A DNA stretch of 64,000 nt from Candidatus Gastranaerophilales bacterium (GCA_944323035.1 CALUQY010000003.1:51829-115828); one strand, 5' to 3'. Numbered from the stretch's first letter, positions 44,879 to 54,215 are shown. Made by a program: numbers and translations. The notes: generated by a model not told the origin, from the sequence alone.

Positions 44879-45235
44879 TTAAATAATTACTATAAAACTT
44901 ATAACTAATATTAATATTGCAATATTCTGATTGCGTTTTTTCTGTATCTGTTTAAAATTTTCCAAATTTTGATATTTTCCCTTTTCCCAAGCTAATCTGT
45001 TTGCGTTCATTCCAAACCAAATTGAAAAAATAATACCTGTTATCATATTTAGATTTATTGGCTTTTCAGGTAGGAATCCGATAATCAGAATAATCAAAAC
45101 GTATTTCCATAATTTATTATATATAGCCCATAGAAATGCAAATAAAAATGCTATCCAATTAAACTTCGTTAGCTCTTTGATTATTGCTTGATTGTTATCA
45201 TTAATGGAATTGTTGTTAGTTGACTCGTCATCCAT
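44879..45235 (-). CDS. Small DUF2628-like membrane protein
   Basis: 118 residues. A polar Asn-rich N-terminus, then FNWIAFLFAFLWAIYNKLWK, the motif of DUF2628-type proteins, and more membrane segments (VLIILIIGFLP, MITGIIFSIWFGMNANRLAW, NIAILILVISFIVII). Function unknown. It lies 20 bp after the PDZ gene in the same direction and may be co-transcribed. Confidence 0.65.
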   Translation of the reverse strand: MDDESTNNNSINDNNQAIIKELTKFNWIAFLFAFLWAIYNKLWKYVLIILIIGFLPEKPINLNMITGIIFSIWFGMNANRLAWEKGKYQNLENFKQIQKKRNQNIAILILVISFIVII

Positions 45236-45255
45236 TATTTACGCTCCTTAGAATT

Positions 45256-46281
45256 TTAAAATCCATATCCACGATTGTGATATAAATTTAAGTAACCACT
45301 ATGCTGGATATTTGTATTAATTGTTCCACTATGATTAACATTAAAATTGCCATTATGATATACATTCTGATGTTGTAAAGCGTAAGCATGATTATTAATT
45401 GAACCCGCTAAGTTCGTAACAGCTAATGCTCCCATTGCAACCATCTTCAGTTTTGCGCCTATTTCAAAACGTTTATGAGCATATTCTTCCTCTTTAGCTA
45501 TTTTTGCTAATTCACGGGTAACCAATTTTTGCATACATGAATGAAATTCATCCTGAGTGTCCGCTGAAATGGTACAAGCTTTATAAGCACTATCAAAAAT
45601 TCTTTTTTTAGGTAACCAATAATCAAGATATGTTTGCATAGATTGGATTTCCCATTTGGTTTTTCTATGCAATCTTTTTATGCTGGCTAATTTCGCAACT
45701 TGATTTGACATAAATTCTAAATCAGTTCCGCCGTTATAGACTTGTTGCCAATAACTATTAAAAACTTCATCTGGTACAATTGTTGTTATACACAACTTAT
45801 TTTTGACTAAATTAACCTCTTTCTTCTTTTTATTTATATCTTTAATCTGTAAGGTCGTAGTATAACTACTGTTTATAATGCTAAAAATTTCATCGGCGGA
45901 AAGCTTTTTCACCTTTTTATCATTAACACGTAAAATTTCATCTCCGATTCTTAAACCGGCCTTTTGTGCTGGTGAGCCTGGTAATATGTCACCAATAAAT
46001 ACTTTTCTGTTATAACCGTCCTTATATAATTCAAAGCCAACAGACATGTCACAAATTTTATTTGATTCTGGTGTTACATTATGTTTAAAGGCAGGTGGTT
46101 CAGACGCTTTTACCGGATGAGATTTAATCGGTAAAGAGATTTCATCTTCCATAGGGTTGCGGGGGTGTAAGTTATATTGAAATTCCCCATTTGTATTTGC
46201 CCTACAAGCGTTCAATGCAAATAATTGCGAAAATATCAGTCCGCAGCAGATACTGCCAATAATTACTCGTTTACGTACCAT
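45256..46281 (-). CDS. PDZ-domain lipoprotein
   Basis: 341 residues. N-terminal export signal ending LFALNAC, a plausible lipobox. Residues about 85-160 are a PDZ domain (GYNRKVFIGDILPGSPAQKA, GLRIGDEILRVNDKKVKKLS). The rest is helical, with a Lys/Glu-rich region and a final Asn/His/Gly-rich tail (NGNFNVNHSGTINTNIQHSG). No protease domain, so it probably binds peptides or C-termini in the periplasm. GAGG lies six bases before the start. Divergent from the XRE gene at 46428. Confidence 0.75.
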   Translation of the reverse strand: MVRKRVIIGSICCGLIFSQLFALNACRANTNGEFQYNLHPRNPMEDEISLPIKSHPVKASEPPAFKHNVTPESNKICDMSVGFELYKDGYNRKVFIGDILPGSPAQKAGLRIGDEILRVNDKKVKKLSADEIFSIINSSYTTTLQIKDINKKKKEVNLVKNKLCITTIVPDEVFNSYWQQVYNGGTDLEFMSNQVAKLASIKRLHRKTKWEIQSMQTYLDYWLPKKRIFDSAYKACTISADTQDEFHSCMQKLVTRELAKIAKEEEYAHKRFEIGAKLKMVAMGALAVTNLAGSINNHAYALQHQNVYHNGNFNVNHSGTINTNIQHSGYLNLYHNRGYGF

Positions 46282-46345
46282 TGGTGTCCTCTTATGTTTA
46301 ATTCTATTATTAACCAGCCCAAGAATTTATAAAATTATTATAACA

Positions 46346-46376
46346 TGTTTAACATGGTATGTCAATATGTTAAACA
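46346..46376. promoter_or_regulatory. Palindromic operator between PDZ lipoprotein and XRE gene
   Basis: TGTTTAACAT / ATGTTAAACA, perfect 10-bp arms separated by 11 bp, in the divergent promoter region. Confidence 0.7.
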
Positions 46377-46427
46377 TTGTTAGATTGGTTTAACTTACCC
46401 TTTATAATTATGTTTGAGGATATTTTA

Positions 46428-46754
46428 ATGAAAAGTTATATACAATGGCAATTAGGTAAGCGAATCCAGCGTTTCAGGAAAATAAGAGGATTCAGCCAGG
46501 AATCATTTGCAGAAAAATTAGGTATTGCAACAAATACGTTAAGTAGTATTGAAACAGGCAATGCGTTTATGACTGCACAAACTCTGGAAAAAATTGTCGA
46601 TATTCTGGGCGTTACGCCCGCTGAACTCTTTACGTTTGATGATTATAACAAAGAAGATGAGATGTATAATTACATTATAAGCAAAGTAGAATTTTTAAAG
46701 TCTGATAAAGAGCGTTTGAAAATTTTATATAAGTTAGTTACTTCTTTGCTGTGA
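46428..46754 (+). CDS. XRE-family HTH regulator
   Basis: 108 residues from the ATG at 46428, which has GAGGA seven bases upstream. HTH_3 core LGKRIQRFRKIRGFSQESFA, EKLGIATNTLSSIETGNAFM, then a C-terminal helix pair (EMYNYIISKVEFLKSDKERL) similar in plan to the XRE protein at 15884. Likely autoregulated through the palindrome at 46346-46376. Confidence 0.87.
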   Translation: MKSYIQWQLGKRIQRFRKIRGFSQESFAEKLGIATNTLSSIETGNAFMTAQTLEKIVDILGVTPAELFTFDDYNKEDEMYNYIISKVEFLKSDKERLKILYKLVTSLL

Positions 46755-46765
46755 TAATGCAATTT

Positions 46766-48628
46766 TTAGCAGCGCAGAAGGCGTAATGAGTTCAGCACAG
46801 CGAGCAGGGTTACGCCGACATCGGCAAAGACCGCGCCCCACATCGTTACAAATCCCAGACCGCCAAGCAGCAGGAATAATACCTTGATGCCGACGGCAAA
46901 GAATATGTTTTGTTTTACTACTCTTATAATTTTTTGTGCGATTTTTATTGACGTATAAATTTTTAGCGGGTTATCATCCATAATAACTATGTCTGCTGCT
47001 TCTATCGCTGCGTCTGAACCCAGTGCGCCCATTGCAATTCCGATATCTGCTCTTGTTAGTACCGGAGCGTCATTTATTCCGTCGCCCGCAAAGATTACAC
47101 TTTGATTTTTAGGGCTTTGCGTAAGTAGTTTTTCAACTTCATTAACTTTGTCATACGGCATAAGCTGTGCGTGGAATTCGTCTATTCCGAGTTCTTTTGC
47201 AATTTTTTCCGCTATAAAATTATTGTCGCCGGTGAGCATTACGGTTTTTTCAGAAACTTTTTTTAGCGAAGCAATAGCTTGTTTAGAAGCGGGTTTTAAC
47301 TCGTCTGAAATTACTATGAAGCCCAGATATCTGTTATTTAGGGCGGTGTGAATAATTGTGCCGGCAGTATCAGTTTTGCTGTATTCTATGTTAAATTCTT
47401 TCATTAATTCAGTGTTGCCGCAAAGCACGTCATTACCCGAAATCTTTGCGTGAACACCTTTGCCTGCAAGTTCCTGTACATTGCTTACCTGTGTTTCATC
47501 TATAGCTTTACCGTAGAAGGCTTTGACAGATGCTGCTATTGGGTGGTTTGAATAAACCTCTGCCATTGCTGTATATTTTATAAGTTCTTCTGCTGAAACA
47601 CCGTTTTGGGGCTGAATTTTTGTTACGTTAAAAGTTCCCTTTGTAAGGGTTCCGGTTTTATCAAAGACGACGGCATAAGGTTTTGCAAGTTTTTCCAGAT
47701 AAGAGCTGCCTTTGACGAGGATTCCCTGTTTAGAGGCGCCGCCGATACCTGCGAAAAATCCTAACGGAACAGAGATTACAAGGGCGCAAGGGCAAGAAAT
47801 AACAAGGAAGGTCAGTGCCCGTTCAAACCATACATTGAATTCTGCGCCGAAGAACAGCGGCGGAACCGTTGAAAGTATGACGGCTGCAAGCACGACGACA
47901 GGAGTATAGTATCTTGCAAATTTTGTTATAAATTTTTCGGTTTTTGCTTTTTTAGAGCTTGCGTGTTCAACCAGTTCTAAGATTTTAGAAACGGTGGATT
48001 CTCCAAAAGCTTTTGTTACTTGAATTTTTATTAGTCCGTTGGTGTTAATACATCCGCTGATTGCATTATCGCCGACGCGGAGTTCTCCGGGTTTTGACTC
48101 TCCAGTTAACGCTGCAGTGTCAACGCTGGCATAGCCTTCTATAACAACGCCGTCAATCGGAATTTTTTCGCCGGCTTTGACTACGATTACATCGCCGATT
48201 TTAACTTCATCGGGTGCTTTGCGTACCAAATGCCCGTTTTCTTCAATATTTGCGTAGTCAGGGCGTATGTCCATAAGTTTAGCGATTGAACCGCGGGATT
48301 TTTCTACTGCTCTGTCCTGTAAATATTCCCCGATTTGGAATAAAATCATGACCATAACGGCTTCGGGGAATTCTTTAATTGCGAATGCCCCAAGAGTTGC
48401 GATACACATAAGAAAGTTTTCGTCAAATATTTCTCCTTTCAAAATATTCTTTCCTGCGTTAATGAGTACCTTGCCGCCTGCAATCAGGTAGGCAGTCAGA
48501 AAGATTATAAATTTTGCGATATCTGTGACCGGCAGGAATAATCCCAGAAGGAAAAGAATAACTGCGGCAGATATTTTTATGGGAGTATTGTTATTCTGGT
48601 GTTGGTGTGTATGGTGGTGTTCGCACAT
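46766..48628 (-). CDS. cadA: P1B-type heavy-metal efflux ATPase (Zn/Cd/Pb type)
   Basis: 620 residues. His-rich N-terminus (MCEHHHTHQHQNN) in place of the usual CXXC metal domain, eight membrane segments, TGES loop (AALTGESKPGE), the metal-site CPC in FLVISCPCALVISVPLG, phosphorylation site VFDKTGTLTKGTF, and GDGINDAPVLTRADIGIAMG. It exports divalent soft metals from the cytoplasm. Divergent from the ArsR-type repressor gene, with operators between. Symbol is by type; zntA would be equally apt. Confidence 0.94.
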   Translation of the reverse strand: MCEHHHTHQHQNNNTPIKISAAVILFLLGLFLPVTDIAKFIIFLTAYLIAGGKVLINAGKNILKGEIFDENFLMCIATLGAFAIKEFPEAVMVMILFQIGEYLQDRAVEKSRGSIAKLMDIRPDYANIEENGHLVRKAPDEVKIGDVIVVKAGEKIPIDGVVIEGYASVDTAALTGESKPGELRVGDNAISGCINTNGLIKIQVTKAFGESTVSKILELVEHASSKKAKTEKFITKFARYYTPVVVLAAVILSTVPPLFFGAEFNVWFERALTFLVISCPCALVISVPLGFFAGIGGASKQGILVKGSSYLEKLAKPYAVVFDKTGTLTKGTFNVTKIQPQNGVSAEELIKYTAMAEVYSNHPIAASVKAFYGKAIDETQVSNVQELAGKGVHAKISGNDVLCGNTELMKEFNIEYSKTDTAGTIIHTALNNRYLGFIVISDELKPASKQAIASLKKVSEKTVMLTGDNNFIAEKIAKELGIDEFHAQLMPYDKVNEVEKLLTQSPKNQSVIFAGDGINDAPVLTRADIGIAMGALGSDAAIEAADIVIMDDNPLKIYTSIKIAQKIIRVVKQNIFFAVGIKVLFLLLGGLGFVTMWGAVFADVGVTLLAVLNSLRLLRC

Positions 48629-48644
48629 ATTATAACCTCACAAT

Positions 48645-48754
48645 CAAACGGTTGTTCAACTATATTACTATTATAATTGAGCAACCGTTCAACTGTCAAG
48701 TGCAAGAAATGAAAATCGCAACAAAATTTTACAATAGTTGAACAAGTGTTCAAC
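48645..48754. promoter_or_regulatory. ArsR/CadC-type operators between cadA and repressor gene
   Basis: A perfect 8-2-8 site GTTGAACA-AG-TGTTCAAC (48737-48754) and two relatives, CGGTTGTTCAAC (48649-48660) and TTGAGCAACCGTTCAAC (48677-48693). Spacing suits separate control of the two divergent promoters. Confidence 0.8.
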
Positions 48755-48784
48755 TTATGGTAATATTAAATTAGGGGGTAATGT

Positions 48785-49138
48785 ATGGAAGAAAGAAACC
48801 GGTCGGATTGTGAGGCGATAAGTATTGAAACGGTTAACAGCGTAAGGCCTAAGATGCCTGAGATGAGGAGGCTGTATGAGCTTTCGGATTTTTTCAAAGT
48901 TATGGGTGACAGTACGCGAATTCAGCTTTTGTGGGCGCTGGAGGAGAGTGAGATGTGCGTCGGGGATCTGGCGGTTTTGTTGAATATGACAAAATCTGCA
49001 GTTTCGCATCAGTTAAAGGTTTTGCGAACTGCGAAACTTGTTCGTGCGCAAAAGAGGGGCAAGAATGTTGTTTATGCACTGGATGATGAGCATGTTAAGA
49101 TTGTTCTTGAAAAAGCGCTGGAACACGTTGATGAATAA
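48785..49138 (+). CDS. ArsR/SmtB-family metal-sensing repressor
   Basis: 117 residues. Winged helix: LYELSDFFKVMGDSTRIQLL, MCVGDLAVLLNMTKSAVSHQ, LKVLRTAKLVRAQKRGKNVV. The C-terminal DDEHVKIVLEKALEHVDE carries the alpha-5 metal-site residues (Asp, His, His, Glu) of SmtB/CzrA type. The alpha-3 site is degenerate (CVG, not CVC), so it likely senses Zn through alpha-5. Represses cadA and itself until metal binds. The 3' end overlaps the convergent acyltransferase gene by 44 bp. Confidence 0.92.
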   Translation: MEERNRSDCEAISIETVNSVRPKMPEMRRLYELSDFFKVMGDSTRIQLLWALEESEMCVGDLAVLLNMTKSAVSHQLKVLRTAKLVRAQKRGKNVVYALDDEHVKIVLEKALEHVDE

Positions 49139-50213
49139 ATCGTTTGCACTGCGACCAGATTTTTTGCTGTAAAACTCCGACATAGGTTGTAATGAGCATT
49201 GTGGTTACGAAGTAAAAATAGGTAGTTTGGACTGGATTATAAATCCAGTAGATGTCGTGGTTGGCGCGTTCTGTTACCGGAATGTTATTCAAATGCAGCA
49301 GGATTGCGGTTATAATGTACATGACCAGTAAATGATTTGCCATAATGTGGTAGGTAACTTTTCCCATGTCCTGAACGAATTTTATATTTTTGAGGTAAGG
49401 ATAGAGGATTTTAACGGTGAATAAGGCTGCCCAGATTCCGGTTAGACTTGTTATAACGGGGATTATCGTAATATCATCAAATCTTGCCCAGACGAAGAGA
49501 TAACTCAGACCGATACCGTCTATTGGATTATAATCTTTATTAGTGAGCCACAGGATTGATTGCAGAATAATAATTGAGCCGAGCCATTTGGGGGTGAAAA
49601 TGTTGTATTTATCCTTTATGAAGCGGGTATAAAAATATCCGAGGTAAACAAAGAAAAGGGAAAAAAGTGTTCTTATCAGAACGAGTATCAGGGGTGTGAC
49701 GTCGTGAATCTTTGCTATTATCGGGGCAATAATTCCCAGAATGGTAAAAAAGGTGAGATGGAAGAATTTATTAGGAGTTATTTTATTCAGAAGTTTAAGG
49801 GTTAATACGAAAGCAATCATCGTCATAAATAATTGTGTAACAAACCATAGCGGGCAGGATAAATCGAATTGGTGTCCGTTTAGAAAGGGGGTAATAAAAA
49901 AGTTTTTAAGGCTAAGCGGCATGCCCCAGAATTTTCCTGTCAACTTTGCGATAAGGCAGGTTACTCCAAGGTAGAACAGGTTGTACCAGAAGTAAGGAAT
50001 CAGCAGGGTTTTTATTCTTCTGGTTACAAAAGTTTTTATATCGTTAATATATTTGTCTTTAAAGAGGCAACCTGATATAAAGAAAAATAAAGCTACCTGA
50101 AATGAGTATGGCGGGAAAATTCCAAGAAGAGAAAATTCGTGGTGCCCTGCAATTACAATCGAAATGGCAACAGCTTTAAGAATATTTATTTCATTTGAAA
50201 AATTTTCAGACAT
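49095..50213 (-). CDS. Acyltransferase 3 family membrane protein
   Basis: 372 residues from ATG 50213 (MSENFSNEINILKAVAISIV); an upstream extension has no ribosome site. About ten membrane segments, with the family His in VIAGHHEFSLLG and ALFFFISGCLFKDKYI. Such proteins O-acylate sugars on surface glycans. No partner gene is adjacent; the glycosyltransferase operon is 10 kb away. Confidence 0.85.
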   Translation of the reverse strand: MSENFSNEINILKAVAISIVIAGHHEFSLLGIFPPYSFQVALFFFISGCLFKDKYINDIKTFVTRRIKTLLIPYFWYNLFYLGVTCLIAKLTGKFWGMPLSLKNFFITPFLNGHQFDLSCPLWFVTQLFMTMIAFVLTLKLLNKITPNKFFHLTFFTILGIIAPIIAKIHDVTPLILVLIRTLFSLFFVYLGYFYTRFIKDKYNIFTPKWLGSIIILQSILWLTNKDYNPIDGIGLSYLFVWARFDDITIIPVITSLTGIWAALFTVKILYPYLKNIKFVQDMGKVTYHIMANHLLVMYIITAILLHLNNIPVTERANHDIYWIYNPVQTTYFYFVTTMLITTYVGVLQQKIWSQCKRFIHQRVPALFQEQS

Positions 50214-50280
50214 ATTTTTATAATAACACGAACTTTTTGCTATAATAGGGTTAGAGGTTAAAAAAGAAAGGAATATCGAA

Positions 50281-51594
50281 TTGGATACGCAGGTTTGGTT
50301 GAATTTATTTATGATAGTGTTTCTGTTATTTGCGAACGGTTTTTTTGTTGCTGCGGAATTTGCGCTTGTCGGGGTGAGAAAAACCCGGATGCAGCAGCTT
50401 TCAAATGAAGGGAATTTCAGTGCAAAGCTTGCGCTTGACGCGCTGGCGCATATTGACAGATACATTGCTGCGGTTCAGCTGGGAATTACGATTGCAAGCC
50501 TTGGTATAGGTTGGGTCGGAGAAGCTACTCTTGCAAGGCTTATTCACCCGATATTTGATTTCCTGCCGGGAAAATGGGATGATATTGCCGCGCATACGAT
50601 ATCAGTGACGGTGGCGTTTGCGGTAATTACGATTTTGCACGTAGTTGTCGGGGAGTTAATGCCTAAATCAATCGCGCTTCAAAATCCGGAAAAGACAACG
50701 CTGTGGGTTTCAAGGCCTATGTATGTTATAACAAGAATTTTTCATCCTATGGTTCTTGTGTTGAACGGGTTGGGGAATTTTCTTTTACGTTTGTGCAAGA
50801 TAGATCCGAATTCTTCACATAGCAGGGAGCATTCACCTGAAGAATTAACAATGCTTGTTGATGCAAGCTGCCGCGGCGGGATTATCAAGAAAGAAGAAGC
50901 CGAGATGATTCATAATGTATTTAAGTTTTCGGATTTGCATGCGATAGATATAATGGTTCCGCGGATGAATATGGTTGCGATAGCTATTGACGAGGCGCCG
51001 GAGGATATAAATACTATTATAATTGATAATCAATATACAAGATATCCTGTTTATGAGGAAGATATTGATCACATAAAGGGATTTTTGCACGTAAAGGATT
51101 TGTATCCGCTGCTTGTGCAGGGAAAGCCGGTTGAGTTATCAAAAATTTTGCGTCCTGCGTTATTTATTCCGGAAACAATGCCTGTTGATAATCTGGCGCA
51201 GGAGTTTCAGAAGAAGCACTGCCAGTTTGCGATTGTAATAGATGAATTCGGCGGAACAAGCGGGCTTATTACTTATGAAGATGTTATGGAAGAGATTTTC
51301 GGCGAAGTGCAGGATGAGTTTGACGAGGAAGAGGACACAAGCGTAAAACAGCTTGCAGAAAACAAATACGAGGTTTGCGGGAAAATGCGCATAGATGAAT
51401 TTTGTGATTTCTTTAACGTCAAAATTCCGGATGACGAGGATATCCACACAATAGGCGGTTATTTTACTAAAAAGCTCGGTAAAATTGCCTGCACTAACGA
51501 TGAAATCTGTGATGAATATTTTAAATATTGCGTAACGGAAACTGATTCTGCAAGGATAAATAAAATTTGCGTTGAAAAGCTTAATCAGGAATAA
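50281..51594 (+). CDS. CNNM/CBS-domain protein of the HlyC/CorC (TlyC) family
   Basis: 437 residues from a TTG at 50281 with AAAGGAA upstream. Residues 1-190: CNNM membrane domain (FANGFFVAAEFALVGVRKTR, GITIASLGIGWVGEATLARL, VVGELMPKSIALQNPEKTTL). Residues about 215-330: two CBS motifs (IMVPRMNMVAIAIDEAPEDI, IVIDEFGGTSGLITYEDVME). Residues 350-435: CorC_HlyC domain. Linked to magnesium or cobalt handling. The 3' end overlaps the convergent dehydrogenase gene by 14 bp. Confidence 0.93.
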   Translation: MDTQVWLNLFMIVFLLFANGFFVAAEFALVGVRKTRMQQLSNEGNFSAKLALDALAHIDRYIAAVQLGITIASLGIGWVGEATLARLIHPIFDFLPGKWDDIAAHTISVTVAFAVITILHVVVGELMPKSIALQNPEKTTLWVSRPMYVITRIFHPMVLVLNGLGNFLLRLCKIDPNSSHSREHSPEELTMLVDASCRGGIIKKEEAEMIHNVFKFSDLHAIDIMVPRMNMVAIAIDEAPEDINTIIIDNQYTRYPVYEEDIDHIKGFLHVKDLYPLLVQGKPVELSKILRPALFIPETMPVDNLAQEFQKKHCQFAIVIDEFGGTSGLITYEDVMEEIFGEVQDEFDEEEDTSVKQLAENKYEVCGKMRIDEFCDFFNVKIPDDEDIHTIGGYFTKKLGKIACTNDEICDEYFKYCVTETDSARINKICVEKLNQE

Positions 51595-52615
51595 TCGCTA
51601 TTTTAAGGCAGCCTGCGGGCTTTTGTTCAAAGTGTTTGTAGGCTTCAATGATTTCACCGAGTTTGAAGGTGTGAGTAATCAGGAAATCTGTTGAGATTTT
51701 CTGTTCCTCAATAAGTTTAATGAGCTTATCGCATTTGTTGGCGTCAACTCCGCCGGTTTTGAAGGTTAGATTTTTACCGTACATTTCCGGCAGCGGTAAA
51801 ATCTGGTTTTCTTCATACATTGCAACTACCCCGACAACAGCATTCGGCCTCGCAATTTTCCATGCAAGCTGAAAGGTTTCACTGGTTCCGGCACACTCAA
51901 TTACACCGTCGGCGCCGCGGTTGCGGGTTAAAAGTTTTACCTCTGCTTCAACATTTGTCAGGTTAGGATTGAAGATATAATCAGCTAAATTTTCATCTTT
52001 TGCTATATTTAGGCGGGTTTCGTCAATATCTATTGCGATAATTTTTCCGGCACCCAGAAATTTTGCGCACAGCATCGCGCAAAGCCCGACAGGCCCCGCG
52101 CCTATAACCGCAATGGTGTCACCTGCTTTAATTTCACACATGTCAGCGCCAAAATATCCGCTTGACAGAATATCTCCGACAAAAAGCGCGTTTTTATAAC
52201 TTACGCTTTCCGGCAGTTTGTAAAGTCCGTTGTCCGCGTACGGAACCCGTACATATTCCGCCTGACAACCGTCAATGCGGCAGCCGAGTTCCCAGCCGCC
52301 TTTTTCACAGTTATTGACAAATCCGCGTTGGCAAAAATAACATTCACCGCAAAAAGTTTCGCAGTTCGCACTAACTCTGTCGCCGGCATGCAGCCTTTTT
52401 ACGCCCTCTCCGACCTCGACAACTTCTCCGACAAATTCATGCCCTAATACAATATCCTCGTTCGCACGCGGTACAAAACCTTTTATGATATGTAAATCGC
52501 TTGTGCAAATCGAGGACATTGTGACTTTTACAATCGCATCCTGCGGATGTTTGATTTCAGGCATTTCCTTTTCGCCTAAATGTATTTTGTTTTTGTTGTA
52601 AATTAAAGCTTTCAT
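51581..52615 (-). CDS. Zinc-dependent alcohol dehydrogenase (MDR superfamily)
   Basis: 344 residues. Catalytic Zn ligands in ICTSDLHIIKG and GHEFVGEVVEVGEGV; structural Zn cysteines in CETFCGECYFCQRGFVNNC; NAD motif AVIGAGPVGLCAMLCAKFLG and IAIDIDETRLNIAKD. The Asp at the end of the second strand favours NAD over NADP. Oxidises an alcohol or polyol of unknown identity; sorbitol/threonine dehydrogenases are close types. Single gene. Confidence 0.93.
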   Translation of the reverse strand: MKALIYNKNKIHLGEKEMPEIKHPQDAIVKVTMSSICTSDLHIIKGFVPRANEDIVLGHEFVGEVVEVGEGVKRLHAGDRVSANCETFCGECYFCQRGFVNNCEKGGWELGCRIDGCQAEYVRVPYADNGLYKLPESVSYKNALFVGDILSSGYFGADMCEIKAGDTIAVIGAGPVGLCAMLCAKFLGAGKIIAIDIDETRLNIAKDENLADYIFNPNLTNVEAEVKLLTRNRGADGVIECAGTSETFQLAWKIARPNAVVGVVAMYEENQILPLPEMYGKNLTFKTGGVDANKCDKLIKLIEEQKISTDFLITHTFKLGEIIEAYKHFEQKPAGCLKIAIIPD

Positions 52616-52657
52616 AAGCTTTATTATACGCGAAAATGTAAATATTGGCTATTTTCT

Positions 52658-52730
52658 GTCCGAGAAAGTTCCCGGCTGAGCCGTAGCCCTAACCGGTAGG
52701 TTGGGCTTGCAAGCCCAACCTACTTGGCTT
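52658..52730 (+). repeat. Dispersed repeat R6 (left end) with a perfect palindrome
   Basis: GTCCGAGAAAGTTCCCGGCTGAGCCG matches the left end of R5/R7 in two blocks, but the family right end is absent. Then comes a perfect 26-bp palindrome, arms TAGGTTGGGCTTG/CAAGCCCAACCTA, about 52696-52721, unlike the other copies. It could also terminate the holin-like gene. Confidence 0.65.
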
Positions 52731-52760
52731 ATTATATGAAAAAATATTTTTTAAGAAAGG

Positions 52761-53105
52761 CTATTTTCTGTCGCCTATTGCGGATTCTATGACTAATCCG
52801 AGCAGAGAGAAGATTACGGAGCCTAACAACGCACTCCAAAAACTATCAATGCTTACCCCCGGTGCAAAATAACCCGCAAGTAAAAATAACAGTGCGTTGA
52901 CCACAAGCCCGAAAAGCCCGAGTGTTAAAAGATTAATAGGCAGCGTTATAAATGTAACCAACGGACGGATAAAAATGTTTATCAAAGCTATAATTACGCA
53001 GATAATCAATGCACTTTGAATACTGCCGATTTCAATGCCCGGAACCAGCCAGCCCACAAAGGTAATTGCAAGTGCGTATAAAATCCATTTTAAAAGTAAA
53101 ATCAT
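52761..53105 (-). CDS. Phage holin-like membrane protein (YvlD family)
   Basis: 114 residues, four membrane segments: ILLLKWILYALAITFVGWLV, ALIICVIIALINIFIRPLV, LLTLGLFGLVVNALLFLLAG and FWSALLGSVIFSLLGLVIES. This fits the 'phage holin family 4' (YvlD-type) proteins, found in many bacterial chromosomes without phages. Its role is unknown; no lysin is near. Flanked by repeats R6 and R7. Confidence 0.88.
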   Translation of the reverse strand: MILLLKWILYALAITFVGWLVPGIEIGSIQSALIICVIIALINIFIRPLVTFITLPINLLTLGLFGLVVNALLFLLAGYFAPGVSIDSFWSALLGSVIFSLLGLVIESAIGDRK

Positions 53106-53184
53106 AGTCCTTTCCTTTCGTTTACGGGCGGCCGTCAGCGGTAGCCCTACTGTTCACACGATGTTTCGTTCTGTTTACAAAGTT

Positions 53185-53401
53185 GTCCGAGAAAGACTCG
53201 CGCCCGGCTGAGCCGGAGCCATACTTGTATTAATCGTTACCGTGAGCGTATAACCCAAGTGTGGTAGCCACTCAGTGGCCGAGTCTTTTGAGTGGCGTAT
53301 TAGACAGCACTCTGCCGAGAAAAACAGTCCAGTGAACTGTTTTTCGAGAGGGAAACGCGCGGCTCGCGGTTCAGCGAGGCGGTGCGGCGGAGAACTGCTT
53401 T
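53185..53401 (+). repeat. Dispersed repeat R7, 217 bp
   Basis: Full left and right termini. Its left module (CCGGCTGAGCCGG and GCCACTCAGTGGC) is shared with R5; its middle module (ACTCTGCCGAG...AACAGTCCAGTGAACTGTT) with R8; its right arm (GCGGCTCGCGGTTCAGCG) with R9. It supplies the last nine codons and stop of the gene at 53371-54120. Confidence 0.9.
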
Positions 53402-54120
53402 ATTTCCAGATTTTCGCAGAGAATAATTTTTATTGCTTCCCCCTCTTTTGCATGGTATTTAAGCCCCGGAGTCAGAAGCCCCGTGATTAACCCGACCGTA
53501 CAGCCTACAGGAATACCGATTGCAAACCCGACACCGAGTTTTGCGGGATTTGGAATAAACGCGAACCCTGTACCGGCACCGGCGCCGACTATACCAAGCC
53601 CCACCGTTGATGCCGCAAGCTTACCGGCGGTATGCCACGGGCCTTCCTTTAACGCGCCGTCCTTTGTCAAAGGCTGTGCGGACATCGCAATTGCACTGCC
53701 GTCAGGAAGCAGAAGGCATTCAAATTTTAAATAAACTCTTGCATTTTTATTTGGAAATCTTTGTTTTTCAATTTTTATGACTGTTGCAATAACTTTTGAA
53801 CAGGCCGGAATAAGGAGAGTACCTTCCTGCGTGTAAATCGCTTCCGGCACATCAAAATTTACCCTGTCGCCGGCCTTGGCGCACTCTGACCAAAATTTGC
53901 AGGTGAATAAAACCTTGAAAGCATTGCCTTTACAAATGATGTTTCTAAGATTTGTAATTATAACCTGATTGTTAGCTGCGTCCTTTTCTTCAAACATGTG
54001 TTCGCAGCGCAGAATCTCTTCGCCTTCCTGCAAACACGGATTACACATGTTCTCCGCCGCGTAAGTGCAGGGCGCAAATAAAATCATAAATGCTGAAATT
54101 AATGCCAGTAAATTTTTCAT
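53371..54120 (-). CDS. Secreted protein with glycine-zipper segment (paralog family A), repeat-derived tail
   Basis: 249 residues. Signal peptide MKNLLALISAFMILFAPCTY; Cys-rich start (CNPCLQEGEEILRC); core GDRVNFDVPEAIYTQEGTLL, PACSKVIATVIKIEKQRFPN and DGSAIAMSAQPLTKDG; then a Gly-rich zipper (GLGIVGAGAGTGF and GVGFAIGIPVGCTVGLITGL) and a last strand IKIILCENLEI. Motif order is as in 11769-12497. The C-terminal KQFSAAPPR is encoded by repeat R7. Function unknown; likely envelope. Confidence 0.65.
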   Translation of the reverse strand: MKNLLALISAFMILFAPCTYAAENMCNPCLQEGEEILRCEHMFEEKDAANNQVIITNLRNIICKGNAFKVLFTCKFWSECAKAGDRVNFDVPEAIYTQEGTLLIPACSKVIATVIKIEKQRFPNKNARVYLKFECLLLPDGSAIAMSAQPLTKDGALKEGPWHTAGKLAASTVGLGIVGAGAGTGFAFIPNPAKLGVGFAIGIPVGCTVGLITGLLTPGLKYHAKEGEAIKIILCENLEIKQFSAAPPR

Positions 54121-54215
54121 ACTATAGTTTTTATCTGAAACAGAAAATTTTACTATAGCATTTCGGGCAATCCAACGGGGCAGGGTAAAAATACCTCCGT
54201 GCCGGCAATAGATGA

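Noticed and set aside
52761..53105. Holin-like gene as evidence of a prophage
   Set aside because: YvlD-type proteins are common chromosomal genes and no other phage gene is near.
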